This document shows positions 24,885 through 33,259 of a stretch of 64,000 nucleotides of DNA, piece by piece (position 1 is the first letter of the stretch; each line of letters starts with the position of its first letter). The stretch spans positions 1 to 64,000 of the IMG/VR virus record IMGVR_UViG_3300005821_000002, one strand, 5' to 3'. The translations under genes were made by a program, and so were the position numbers. The DNA comes from a virus. The notes below the pieces were generated by a model. That model searched no databases. It saw nothing but the letters and a program-made list of their open reading frames with translations, and was not told the origin of the DNA.

Positions 24885-25636
24885 TATATATACTCCCTTA
24901 ACTCATTGGCATATATTCGCATAGTATTTGGGTTCAATCCTGGGGCAGTATTTATTTCCCAGATTATGTATTCTTTCTTTTCTTTATTCCATGCCATATC
25001 AATACCACCAAAAAATAACCCTAATTTACTAGAAATATTCACTGCTAATTCTTGTGCTTTTTGATATTTATTATTCAGTGTCTCATCCAATCTTAATGAG
25101 TAATGAAATCCATGTCTAGAAGTTCTAATCATTTCCCCACGTTCTATATGTCCAGGTTTTACTTTCTTAAAAATTCGCACAATTTTACTATTGATAACAT
25201 GGACTCGTAATTCAGAAGATGTAGGCACAAAATCTACTACATATCTTTGGGCTAAAATATTACGACGAATTCTCATTAAATCTTGTTCACTTTTTATGAT
25301 GATAATATCTCGCCCTGCCATATGATATAAATTCCTTAGTAAGAAGGGATATTCTGGTAAATTATTCCAATCAAATCGGCTATAATATGGAACATTAAAT
25401 TCATTATCTTTCGCCCATCTTCCAAACCAATAAGAATTTGCACAAAGTCGGATAATTTCTGGAGAATTTATATTTGTATCCTTATAGAATTCTCCGTGAG
25501 AACATCCATATCTTATTATAGGATAACTTCTTTTTCTCTTTATTTGGTCAATATTTCTATTAAACGGAATTCTCAATAATCTCGCCAATTCTCTTGCAGT
25601 ACGAAAAGATTTAGGATGATATAAAAAGTGTCCCAT
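24884..25636 (-). CDS. ATP-grasp ligase (RimK-like)
   Basis: 250 aa. The C-terminal half carries ATP-grasp hallmarks: SELRVHVINSKIVRIFKKV (about 136-154), GIDMAWN (about 216) and the metal-binding YIIWEINTAPGLNPNT (about 227-242), where E and N coordinate Mg. Such enzymes make amide bonds through an acyl-phosphate intermediate, often adding amino acids to peptides or proteins. The N-terminal region (HPKSFRTARELARLL) may bind substrate. Ribosome site AGGAG. Confidence 0.85.
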   Translation of the reverse strand: MGHFLYHPKSFRTARELARLLRIPFNRNIDQIKRKRSYPIIRYGCSHGEFYKDTNINSPEIIRLCANSYWFGRWAKDNEFNVPYYSRFDWNNLPEYPFLLRNLYHMAGRDIIIIKSEQDLMRIRRNILAQRYVVDFVPTSSELRVHVINSKIVRIFKKVKPGHIERGEMIRTSRHGFHYSLRLDETLNNKYQKAQELAVNISSKLGLFFGGIDMAWNKEKKEYIIWEINTAPGLNPNTMRIYANELREYI

Positions 25637-25645
25637 AATTTTCTC

Positions 25646-26917
25646 CTAGTGATTTACTGCTACGGGTAATTTAACTTTCTTTGCCTTGCTTTTTATAAGT
25701 TTCTTTGACATCAATAAATACGGGAAAGAAATATCACTGTATTTATATCCTGCAAGTACATGAATTTTATTGTCTTTCAAAAATTCTCTCCAAACTTTAC
25801 GACGTCCCTCATAATCAAATTCAGAAAGTCTTACCATAATTTCCCGCAAATATTCTAATTGAACTTCAGTACAAACATGTAAACTATTTCCGAAAGCATA
25901 TTCTGCTAAAATCATTAATTCTGCCAAACCTGTTCCAGTATCTGTAGCAAGATCATAAAAATCTGAAAATCTTTTTGCATCATCATTTCGTTCACTAGAA
26001 TCTAAATAACCTTTATTAGGTGAAGCAATAGATTGAGAAACATTCCCAACTCTTGGGACGGGTTTTCGTACTACTACAGGTGGAGATGTTTGTTCAATAT
26101 CTTCAACGGCATCACCTATATTATAAGAATTTAAGTTATATTCATATATTTTCTCTTCTTCCAATATACTAATACCAATATGTACATTTAGATTATGAAA
26201 TTCCTTTGCAATACTCTTTACCATCTTTGACCAGAACATTAATTCATAAAGATTAGTATTTAAAACTAATCCAATTCTTTCACCATCTTGTTTCCCTGAA
26301 CAAAGTCTAGCCATATGTAGTGGTCTATCTTTTCCACGAACTACGAATACTTTTTTGGGTTGTTTTATATCATAAATTAATAGAGCAAAGGGACCGTGAA
26401 AGTATTCCATAGTTTTTATTATGTGTTCTTTTTCTAATTTATGTTTACCACAAACATGAGACAATAATACACAGAATTTTTCACTATCAATCATTGGCTC
26501 ATCTTTTGAATTAGCAGTTTCGAGTAATTTCTGCAATTTTTTATTATCTTCTAATTCAGCACTTTCAACCAATGTTCCATTATGTGCTAGAATAATATGC
26601 CCATGATGAAATGGGTGAGCATCCTCTTCAAAGATTGTAGTGATATTATTACTGGCTGCTCTTACATGATAAATTCCATTAGGATTTCGTACAGATTTTT
26701 GATATGATTCCCAATTTTCACCCCACCATTTTGCAGCACTTAATCCTGTCTTTATAATTTCGGGGGCTTTTGAAAATGTCATATATCCAAATCCATCCGT
26801 ATTTGATTGGGGACTAAATTTTACTATTGCTTGTTGGTTTAATTCCATCAAATTTCTGATGGTAGCTTTACCCAACTTTAACTTAGGATCAATATCTAAG
26901 AGTGTTAGTTGACACAT
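25646..26917 (-). CDS. Class II glutamine amidotransferase
   Basis: 423 aa. The start is placed at MCQLTLLD (AAAGGAG upstream) so that Cys2 becomes the N-terminal nucleophile after Met removal, as the Ntn family requires; a frame nine codons longer has no site. GIYHVRAASN (Arg) and ILAHNGTL (Asn-Gly oxyanion) follow at about 80-125. These domains release ammonia from glutamine. The C-terminal 150 residues hold no synthetase domain I recognise, so ammonia or glutamyl transfer may be shared with a neighbour ligase. Confidence 0.85.
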   Translation of the reverse strand: MCQLTLLDIDPKLKLGKATIRNLMELNQQAIVKFSPQSNTDGFGYMTFSKAPEIIKTGLSAAKWWGENWESYQKSVRNPNGIYHVRAASNNITTIFEEDAHPFHHGHIILAHNGTLVESAELEDNKKLQKLLETANSKDEPMIDSEKFCVLLSHVCGKHKLEKEHIIKTMEYFHGPFALLIYDIKQPKKVFVVRGKDRPLHMARLCSGKQDGERIGLVLNTNLYELMFWSKMVKSIAKEFHNLNVHIGISILEEEKIYEYNLNSYNIGDAVEDIEQTSPPVVVRKPVPRVGNVSQSIASPNKGYLDSSERNDDAKRFSDFYDLATDTGTGLAELMILAEYAFGNSLHVCTEVQLEYLREIMVRLSEFDYEGRRKVWREFLKDNKIHVLAGYKYSDISFPYLLMSKKLIKSKAKKVKLPVAVNH

Positions 26918-26928
26918 ATCTTTCTCCT

Positions 26929-28431
26929 TTATTGAAAACGACAATCTGATAGTGGATTTCCGTCAAATAAATCATCTATGATAAGTTGTAAATTAAACCA
27001 TTGAAGTTCATGTAGTATTCTTACTTCTTCTTCTTCAATATCACGATTATATACCACAATCTTGACGGAATCCGGTGTTTCTCTTATTAAAGAAATATCG
27101 AATAATTCAGCATCCCATCTACAAATATAACCTAGTTGCATTCTATGTGTTGCTATTTCGTTAAGATTAGAAGTATTATTTTCACTTATTCTAATCTCTG
27201 GTCTCATTCTTGGTCCTTCTGCCACTAATCTTGGCGGTCCGCCAAGGAAACCTCCCAAACCCTCACCTAACCTAATATCAAGATTATTTGCATCATTTTC
27301 TTGAATTTGATGTATGTCTACAAATTCTGCATCTAAAATTTCTACATCACCCAATGATTTAGGTGCTCTTTTTGAGTCATTATATCTTGTTGGTTCTTTT
27401 AAATGAGTAAATCTCCAAAGATTATCAAACATTGGTGTAGGAGATTTTTCCCAAATATCTGCCAAAACATCTACTGTATCTTCATCCAATTTTGGATAAT
27501 AAGAAAGTGCCTCTATAAGTTCTTTAACAGAAATTTCTCTATTTTCATATAATGGTCTATAAAGTTTTTCATATGATTCATCATCCTTACAAGTAAAGGA
27601 TTTATCTACAATCGCCTTGCAAAAATTTGTCCATGCAATAATATACTCAGGATTTAGTGTCTTATTTGCAGTTCTAAATTCAAAAGAACCTTGTGTAAGA
27701 ATTGGAAAGAAGTTTACACACATATAACGCTGAGTTACATATCGTACATTATGTTGAGCATAATAAAGTGAGTCACCAAAATAATTGAAAAAATCTTCTT
27801 TACTTTCTGCATTTAACATTTTCTCTGGGTCGCAAATTGGAATATTTGATATTTTACCATTTCCCCATTTTTGAGCAATAACTGGGGGACCATTTCCTAA
27901 AAATGGTCTGCAAAAACAATAGTTATTTGATACACCTCTATTTATTCTTCCCATACCACCAAGTCTAAAAAGGATTGCCTCCAAGATTAGTGTAATTTTG
28001 AGAAGATTTTGTACAGCAAATAATGGTATAGATTGACTCACATTTACATGAACATGAAATGAGTCACGTTCTGAATTTTCATCTTCACCACATTGTTGTA
28101 AAACTTCAACTAAATCATAAATTTCTTTTATCCAATCTTTATGTCCAGAATGTCTGATTGGACTTACAACTTCTCCACCAATAACTGCTTTCCTAACAAT
28201 AGGTGCTAAAGTTTCTAAATCATCTTTTCCAGTAAATTCGATAGGTAAATCAGTATCAGCAAAGAATTCACGCATACTCTCACATGATGCGTCATGGACA
28301 AGTCTATAATTCCTTAAATTTTTATTTATTAAATTTTGTTGAAGTTTTTTTGAGCGGCGGTCTAAATTACTAAATTCTATTTCTATACCAACTGACTCTA
28401 TAATTTCATGATTCATCATTCTTTCTGGCAT
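26929..28431 (-). CDS. Amidoligase (COOH-NH2 ligase type 1-like)
   Basis: 500 aa from MPERMMNHEI (AAAGGAG upstream). VGIEIEF at residues 14-20 gives the acidic metal ligands; DSFHVHVNVS at about 130 gives the His pair; YVTQRYMCVNFFPI and GSFEFRTANKTLN at about 240-265 supply the Arg/Asn signature of the Amidoligase_2 family, a glutamine-synthetase-like fold that forms isopeptide or amide bonds. A C-terminal 150-residue acidic region is extra. First gene of the cassette, behind a terminator-like hairpin. Confidence 0.9.
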   Translation of the reverse strand: MPERMMNHEIIESVGIEIEFSNLDRRSKKLQQNLINKNLRNYRLVHDASCESMREFFADTDLPIEFTGKDDLETLAPIVRKAVIGGEVVSPIRHSGHKDWIKEIYDLVEVLQQCGEDENSERDSFHVHVNVSQSIPLFAVQNLLKITLILEAILFRLGGMGRINRGVSNNYCFCRPFLGNGPPVIAQKWGNGKISNIPICDPEKMLNAESKEDFFNYFGDSLYYAQHNVRYVTQRYMCVNFFPILTQGSFEFRTANKTLNPEYIIAWTNFCKAIVDKSFTCKDDESYEKLYRPLYENREISVKELIEALSYYPKLDEDTVDVLADIWEKSPTPMFDNLWRFTHLKEPTRYNDSKRAPKSLGDVEILDAEFVDIHQIQENDANNLDIRLGEGLGGFLGGPPRLVAEGPRMRPEIRISENNTSNLNEIATHRMQLGYICRWDAELFDISLIRETPDSVKIVVYNRDIEEEEVRILHELQWFNLQLIIDDLFDGNPLSDCRFQ

Positions 28432-28504
28432 AAAGTTTACTCCTTTTTTAGATACTAAATCTTGTACAAACATTATCATGTACCAATTATATAATTTACT
28501 TAAT

Positions 28505-28537
28505 AAAAAGAGCCCTGCGAGTCAAGCTTCCGCAGGG
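28505..28537 (-). terminator. Terminator or attenuator before ligase cassette
   Basis: Stem CCCTGCG (28513-28519)/CGCAGGG (28531-28537) with T tract on the minus strand (28505-28509). It ends about 75 bases before the amidoligase ATG, so either ends the RNR operon or attenuates the cassette. Confidence 0.7.
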
Positions 28538-28776
28538 ACCAACTATCTAATTCTACCATACAATATATTAGGAGTCAAGGTCTTAATTGTTGAAAAACTA
28601 CCGAGATTGTATATACTAAATTCATTGAACCAGTTCTATATTCTTCGAACCCAAGATTCTATTATGGGGTGGGGTTTTGGTTCGGGGCTAAAAGGGTGAC
28701 CGCACCAGAACCATAGGTCCCTGGTTCCGTACTAAATAAGTCTCCGCACCCATACCACGGGTCGGGTACCTTATTC

Positions 28777-28818
28777 TTATCGTAACATTTTATTGCACGA
28801 TAACAAAAAAAATGTTAC
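28777..28818 (-). promoter_or_regulatory. Interlocked inverted repeats, possible pseudoknot
   Basis: TTATCG (28777-28782) pairs CGATAA (28798-28803); GTAACATTTT (28782-28791) pairs AAAATGTTAC (28809-28818). The order 1-2-1'-2' allows a pseudoknot or two alternative hairpins. Confidence 0.45.
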
Positions 28819-29034
28819 AGTAGAGGTACCACCACCACTGGGTCTATGTATACTGTTATTATGTAAAGTTGACTTTTCAAAAAAAGGTACCTAACGCAAA
28901 ACGGGGTACCGATATTATTGGGACAATGTTGATAAAATATGTCCGAATATAAAATAAAAAACAAATTACTTCCGAAAATTGAACTAACATTACCCCACAA
29001 CCTTTGTTCAGTATGTTTGACACAAAAACGATTG

Positions 29035-29043
29035 GGGTAACGG
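29035..29043. promoter_or_regulatory. GGGTAACGG boundary motif
   Basis: Same motif as at 12368, 12448 and 18871. TCTGTAAACTAAAAT follows both here and after the 12448 copy, so the flanking sequence is conserved too. Confidence 0.5.
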
Positions 29044-29065
29044 GTTCAATCTGTAAACTAAAATC

Positions 29066-29269
29066 CTAGATAGATGTAGAACTTTTGGTAATCTCTTCTA
29101 CTACCTTGAAATGTTTGTTCGTTAAGCCAAAGAAGCTACGATAATCAGGGCAGTGTAGAGTAACTTTAAATTCTATTGGTCTACCTTCATGTATATCATA
29201 CTCCGAAATAACCTGATTAGAAATCAGTTCTTTTCCACACTTGCTACAGTACTTAGGTAATTTAGTCAT
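29066..29269 (-). CDS. Zinc-ribbon protein
   Basis: 67 aa with CSKCGKEL near the start and HCPDY later. Ribosome site AAAGGA. Possible nucleic-acid binding; function unknown. Confidence 0.6.
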   Translation of the reverse strand: MTKLPKYCSKCGKELISNQVISEYDIHEGRPIEFKVTLHCPDYRSFFGLTNKHFKVVEEITKSSTSI

Positions 29270-29310
29270 TGTTTTATCCTTTCAATCTAAACTATAGGTG
29301 TACTTTAATA

Positions 29311-29409
29311 CTACTTGAATGCTCTGAATATAGCATCAGCAATAATGAGCCAACCTATAGAAGCAAATAGAGAGATGGTGATAAATATTACCTTTCCTAT
29401 CTTCTTCAT
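29311..29409 (-). CDS. Small single-span membrane protein
   Basis: 32 aa: KKIGK, a hydrophobic helix (VIFITISLFASIGWLIIA), short tail. AGGAG 7 bases upstream. ATGA coupling with the next small membrane gene upstream. Confidence 0.55.
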   Translation of the reverse strand: MKKIGKVIFITISLFASIGWLIIADAIFRAFK

Positions 29410-29504
29410 TTTACTCTCCTAGCCCATGTAAATATTCCACGAACAACTACAATGATCACCACAGTTAGAAGCCCATCCAAAAAAGTTAGATTAATCCTCC
29501 TCAT
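29406..29504 (-). CDS. Small single-span membrane protein
   Basis: 32 aa with a hydrophobic helix (LLTVVIIVVVRGIFTW) flanked by Arg. AGGAGG upstream; its TGA overlaps the ATG of 29311-29409. The pair may be lysis-control or superinfection proteins; this is not shown by sequence. Confidence 0.55.
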   Translation of the reverse strand: MRRINLTFLDGLLTVVIIVVVRGIFTWARRVK

Positions 29505-29505
29505 A

Positions 29506-31188
29506 TTATCCTCCTGTATTTAGTATCTGAAACAGCCTGCTTCCATCTCTATATATTGTAATTCCTTTACATCCTGATTCCCATGCCAATTCATATGCTT
29601 CCATTACATCCTTTACTGTTGCATCATTAGGCATATTGATAGTCTTACTCACTGCATTACACGTCCATTTCTGCCATGCAGCCTGCATCTTTATATGATC
29701 CTTCCAATGTATATCATGAGCAGTCTTTACGGTATGTGAAACTGCGGATTGTTCAAGAGTATCCGTAGCAGTGTTTCCAATGCCCTCAGTGATATTACGG
29801 CTATAATCATGGGCAAAAAAAGGCTCAATACCGCTATTGACATCGCTAACAAGAGATATACTACCAGTAGGAGCAATGCTTGTGACGGCAACATTTCTAA
29901 CTGGCTTCCTTTCTAATCCTAGATCGTCTATTAGTTTCCAATTTATATTGTCCCATTGAAACGCTGGAAATTCTCCACGTTCCTCTGCTAATTGCATGGA
30001 TGTTTCCCATGCTGTAGTCTGAATTGTCTTAGCTATCATATCTGCCAGAATGAATGCATCTTCATGATCGTATGGTATACCTACTTCTTCTAAAGCATCT
30101 GCCCACCCCATAACTCCTAACCCTATTCTACGAGTCATACGGACAGCTTCGTTGATTTCATCTACTGGTGTATCATTTAGTTCATGTACATTATCTAGAA
30201 ATCTTACAGCATACGCTACTACATCTTTTAAGTAGGCAAAGTCTACATACTTTCCATCTACAAATCTTTCTAAATTGATAGAGCCTAGACAACAAGCCTC
30301 ATAGGGTAACAGCGGAACTTCACCACATGGATTAGTTGCCTCTATCTCACCCAAGTAGGGCACCATGTTATCAGCATTAGCTCTGTCTAAAAAGAAAACA
30401 CCAGGGTCACCATTCAGCCATGCGTTCTCTGCTATTTCCTTAAGAATATTCATTGCTCTTTCACTGAGCAAATCAATGTCATACATAAATTCATCTGTAA
30501 TACCGACTGACATATTGAAGTGTGTCAACTGGTCATCGGCTAATGTCTTTCTCATTACGTCAAAGTATTTCTTACCATCCCTATCCAGATTATTTACATC
30601 CAAGTTTCTCATATACTCTTCAAACAATCTTTGATTACGGGTGTTCAATTCATTCTTAAAGTTTATAAACCCAAGAATATCAGGATGGTCTACGTTCATT
30701 ATACCCATCTGAGCACCACGTCTTGACGCTTGGGAGATTACCTCTCCAGTCTGGTCAAACAGACTCATGAAATCCAGAGGACCACTTGCCGTACCTCCAG
30801 TAGTAGAAACTGGTTCACCCCTACCTCTCAAATGAGAAAAGTTATATCCGATACCACCACCCCATGCAAAAATTTCCGCAGCTTTTCCTAGTGTATCATA
30901 GATACTCTGTTTACTATCCTCAATCGGAAGAACAAAACAGTTCATCAGATTTTTGATACCTGTACCAGCATTAGCTAATATTCTACCTCCTGGTACAAAG
31001 GTACGTTCTAACATAATCTTAGTAAAGTCAGCTAGATATTGTAGGCGATTACTCTCATTCAACTCAGCCTTAGATACATAATCGGCTACCCTTACACAAG
31101 TCTCACCCCACTCTTCTAGCCTTCCGTTAGCCCTTTCTTGGGCATACTTCATCTTGAAAATCTTGTCTGCATTAGTACTAAGTTCCAT
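29506..31188 (-). CDS. nrdJ: Ribonucleotide reductase, class II (NrdJ-like)
   Basis: 560 aa. Reduces ribonucleotides to deoxyribonucleotides. FVPGGRILANAGT (about 65), CFVLPIEDS, GGGIGYNFSHLRGRG (about 108), SRRGAQMGIMNVDHPDI (about 155), the active-site NPCGE with LGSINL (about 285-305), and KGITIYRDGSR near the end match adenosylcobalamin-dependent NrdJ. No NrdB-like small subunit is seen, which fits class II. It stops just after YRDGSR and lacks the usual C-terminal extension with a CxxC pair. Confidence 0.88.
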   Translation of the reverse strand: MELSTNADKIFKMKYAQERANGRLEEWGETCVRVADYVSKAELNESNRLQYLADFTKIMLERTFVPGGRILANAGTGIKNLMNCFVLPIEDSKQSIYDTLGKAAEIFAWGGGIGYNFSHLRGRGEPVSTTGGTASGPLDFMSLFDQTGEVISQASRRGAQMGIMNVDHPDILGFINFKNELNTRNQRLFEEYMRNLDVNNLDRDGKKYFDVMRKTLADDQLTHFNMSVGITDEFMYDIDLLSERAMNILKEIAENAWLNGDPGVFFLDRANADNMVPYLGEIEATNPCGEVPLLPYEACCLGSINLERFVDGKYVDFAYLKDVVAYAVRFLDNVHELNDTPVDEINEAVRMTRRIGLGVMGWADALEEVGIPYDHEDAFILADMIAKTIQTTAWETSMQLAEERGEFPAFQWDNINWKLIDDLGLERKPVRNVAVTSIAPTGSISLVSDVNSGIEPFFAHDYSRNITEGIGNTATDTLEQSAVSHTVKTAHDIHWKDHIKMQAAWQKWTCNAVSKTINMPNDATVKDVMEAYELAWESGCKGITIYRDGSRLFQILNTGG

Positions 31189-31517
31189 TATCGCTTGTCT
31201 CCACTACCACCGAGAACTTCTCTATCCCTTCTATCTGATAATTTATTTAGGTTATCTTGAGCGATGTCATTTAGACTCAGTCCTAATTCATCTGCTAATC
31301 TAGCAAGATACCAAAGAACATCTCCGATTTCTCCTGAGATAGCCTCGACAAACTCAAAGGTAAGCTGAAAATTATTGTCACGAATTAGTTTCTTTACTTT
31401 ACCCGCTACCTCACCGGCTTCATTGGTAAGACCAAGAGCAGTATATACAAGCCCATGTTCTTTAGGATAGATAGCGGTTTCTCCTGTTTTTGTCTGATAT
31501 TCTTCAAAGCTAGGCAT
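31188..31517 (-). CDS. MazG-like nucleotide pyrophosphohydrolase
   Basis: 109 aa. NEAGEVAGKVKKLIRD and ISGEIGDVLWYLARLADELGLSL give the ExxE and ExxD metal-binding helices of MazG-type enzymes that hydrolyse NTPs or dNTPs to monophosphates. Coupled to RNR by TAATG, suggesting control of the nucleotide pool. Confidence 0.85.
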   Translation of the reverse strand: MPSFEEYQTKTGETAIYPKEHGLVYTALGLTNEAGEVAGKVKKLIRDNNFQLTFEFVEAISGEIGDVLWYLARLADELGLSLNDIAQDNLNKLSDRRDREVLGGSGDKR

Positions 31518-31518
31518 T

Positions 31519-32082
31519 TTATTTCCTTGTTAGTATAGTTAGATATTCATACAACTCGATTAAATTTCCTATAATGATTGCCTCAAATGCTTTATAACTA
31601 TTATATGGCTGTGCCATTTGAAATACTTTTGTAACTTTTGGAAGAACTTCCAAGTACTTTGGTCTATCTTCCACAAAGTAATTACAGCCAACATCCTCTA
31701 CTACTTTTACTTTACCACCATTTCCATCAGCCATAATTAAATTATCTGCAAATGGAAATTCATTATCCTTCAACCACTTGGCTGTATCATAATGAAATCG
31801 TTCTGGTCTACTAGTAATATAGTAAATCTCAGCGTTGAAATCTTTTACTATATCATTTACAATACTAACATCTGATTTCTTTGCCTTGGCTGATACATAG
31901 GGTAACGTTTCGTTTACCAATGCTTTGACAATAGCAGTACCTTCGTTTCTGTGTACCCAACCATTAGGATACTTCCAGAACTCAATGAAAGAGATAGTAT
32001 TTGTACTGCGGTTGTTATACCACTTCCAAACCTCTTCGTGCCAAGGGTATAGCACTCCGTCTAAATCAAATCCTACTATCAT
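31519..32082 (-). CDS. HAD-superfamily phosphatase
   Basis: 187 aa from MIVGFDLDGVLYPW; the ATG overlaps the upstream TGA. DLDGVLY (motif I), YYITSRPERFH (motif II, Ser/Thr) and CNYFVEDRPKY (motif IV) fit 5'-nucleotidase-like HAD enzymes. Likely dephosphorylates nucleotides; substrate not certain. Confidence 0.8.
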   Translation of the reverse strand: MIVGFDLDGVLYPWHEEVWKWYNNRSTNTISFIEFWKYPNGWVHRNEGTAIVKALVNETLPYVSAKAKKSDVSIVNDIVKDFNAEIYYITSRPERFHYDTAKWLKDNEFPFADNLIMADGNGGKVKVVEDVGCNYFVEDRPKYLEVLPKVTKVFQMAQPYNSYKAFEAIIIGNLIELYEYLTILTRK

Positions 32083-32663
32083 TTTGGTTTTCCTCTCTTC
32101 GGAATTTCTCCGAACCTTAGTTGTCCATCTATTCCAAGTCCATGAGTAAACCATGCCACAGGAAACCACGAACCTGAACCTTCACCACTAGGCGTACGAA
32201 AATCTACACGCCTGTTGAACATGATAATACCTACTCCATGTTCCTTATATAGTGCCTGTCTCTTCAACCCCTCTAACGCACGTGGGGGTAGAAGAAAAGC
32301 AAATGGTTTACCCAACTCATATGCACGTAGAAGAAAGTCATCCTTGATAGAATATGGTGGGTTTGTTACAATGACATCCCAATGCTCTTTAGGCTTCCAT
32401 GTAAGGAAATCCTCACCAGTATTGATATCAGAACCAATAGTATTGAATCCCAGTTCTCTCAATCTCTTTGTTAGCCAACCCATCCCCTCTGCACACTCCC
32501 AAATTGTCCAACTCTTATTCAAATAAGGAAGCAATGGTAACAGTGCTATCGGTGGTGTCTGAAAATCATTAGGACTTCCACGCTTGGCTGGTAACGCCTT
32601 CTTTTTTATATGATCCATATTTGGTACTTGAAAATGTGTTATGTGTCCTTCTTTATCAGGCAT
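32079..32663 (-). CDS. DNA adenine methyltransferase-like protein
   Basis: 194 aa. QTPPIALLPLLPYL...WECAEGMGWL (motif I-like) and VTNPPYSIKDDFLLRA (motif IV NPPY) mark an S-adenosylmethionine-dependent N6-adenine methyltransferase of the small phage type. Shares layout with the shorter protein at 38262-38732 (DIIVTNPPFSIAKKFLRRA, FPSRRIDF). Target site unknown. Confidence 0.75.
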   Translation of the reverse strand: MPDKEGHITHFQVPNMDHIKKKALPAKRGSPNDFQTPPIALLPLLPYLNKSWTIWECAEGMGWLTKRLRELGFNTIGSDINTGEDFLTWKPKEHWDVIVTNPPYSIKDDFLLRAYELGKPFAFLLPPRALEGLKRQALYKEHGVGIIMFNRRVDFRTPSGEGSGSWFPVAWFTHGLGIDGQLRFGEIPKRGKPK

Positions 32664-32878
32664 TATGGCGATGCTGGCGGTGTATAATCAAATGCCAGTC
32701 TCCTACCACTGTTTATAGTAAATACAAATCTTTGACAGTTTGGACATGTAGTTCTTTCTCTGTAATCAGGATCACCGTTGTCCAGTTTATAATCATTTTT
32801 TATTTGTTCAATTTTACCACTCAATGCCGTGTCACAAAATGGACATGCCACACGGACTGAATTTGTTGATTGCATCAC
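32663..32878 (-). CDS. Zinc-ribbon protein
   Basis: 71 aa. CPFCDTAL and TCPNCQRFVF form a four-Cys zinc ribbon (about 12-47). Second Met (32875) may be the start. TAATG-type coupling to the methyltransferase. Confidence 0.65.
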   Translation of the reverse strand: MMQSTNSVRVACPFCDTALSGKIEQIKNDYKLDNGDPDYRERTTCPNCQRFVFTINSGRRLAFDYTPPASP

Positions 32879-33066
32879 TTATTCTCCTTTCCTTTGAGCA
32901 GGGCATCAATAATTGGGCGTAACTCATTTATTCTCTTATAGTCTCCTCGATGGTCCGAGTCCCAAACTAGCATTTCTCTAGTTTCTCGTAGGTAACCTAG
33001 TAGCCTCTCATTTTCTGCTTTGAGTGCTTTGATACGTCTTTCATATGTTGCATCATATATTTCCAT
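32875..33066 (-). CDS. Small coiled-coil protein
   Basis: 63 aa from MEIYDATYERRIKAL. Nearly all helical coiled coil (ALKAENERLLGYLRETREML), ending LRPIIDALLKGKENK, similar in pattern to the C-termini at 34256 and 34522. Function unknown. Confidence 0.55.
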   Translation of the reverse strand: MEIYDATYERRIKALKAENERLLGYLRETREMLVWDSDHRGDYKRINELRPIIDALLKGKENK

Positions 33067-33079
33067 CGCTAACCCCAAT

Positions 33080-33259
33080 CTAAATAAAATGCCCATTACA
33101 AGCGTACTGGTCATAATCTATTCTGTCTTTATAATCTTTTGGTTTTGGTGTCCACATACGTACTCTTTCTTCATCTGTACGTCCACATAGAACACACTCA
33201 GAGATATAGATTTTATACCAGCACCCCTTACCTTTTGGATGTTTCTCCTTTTCATTCAT
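33080..33259 (-). CDS. Small Cys-containing protein
   Basis: 59 aa from MNEKEKHPKG, chosen because AGGAG sits 6 bases upstream. CVLCGRTDEE and a later Cys/His could bind zinc. Overlaps the gene upstream by 8 bases. Confidence 0.5.
   Translation of the reverse strand: MNEKEKHPKGKGCWYKIYISECVLCGRTDEERVRMWTPKPKDYKDRIDYDQYACNGHFI

Larger units (their letters stand above)
28480..29065. other. Non-coding leader of the ligase cassette
   Basis: No supported gene. Reading leftward it holds GGGTAACGG (29035), GGTACC words (four between 28765 and 28910), an interlocked inverted-repeat pair (28777-28818) and a hairpin with T tract (28505-28537) directly before the amidoligase. Confidence 0.6.

Noticed and set aside
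28480-28699. Plus-strand 73-codon open frame
   Set aside because: No ribosome site, crosses the leftward terminator and leader.
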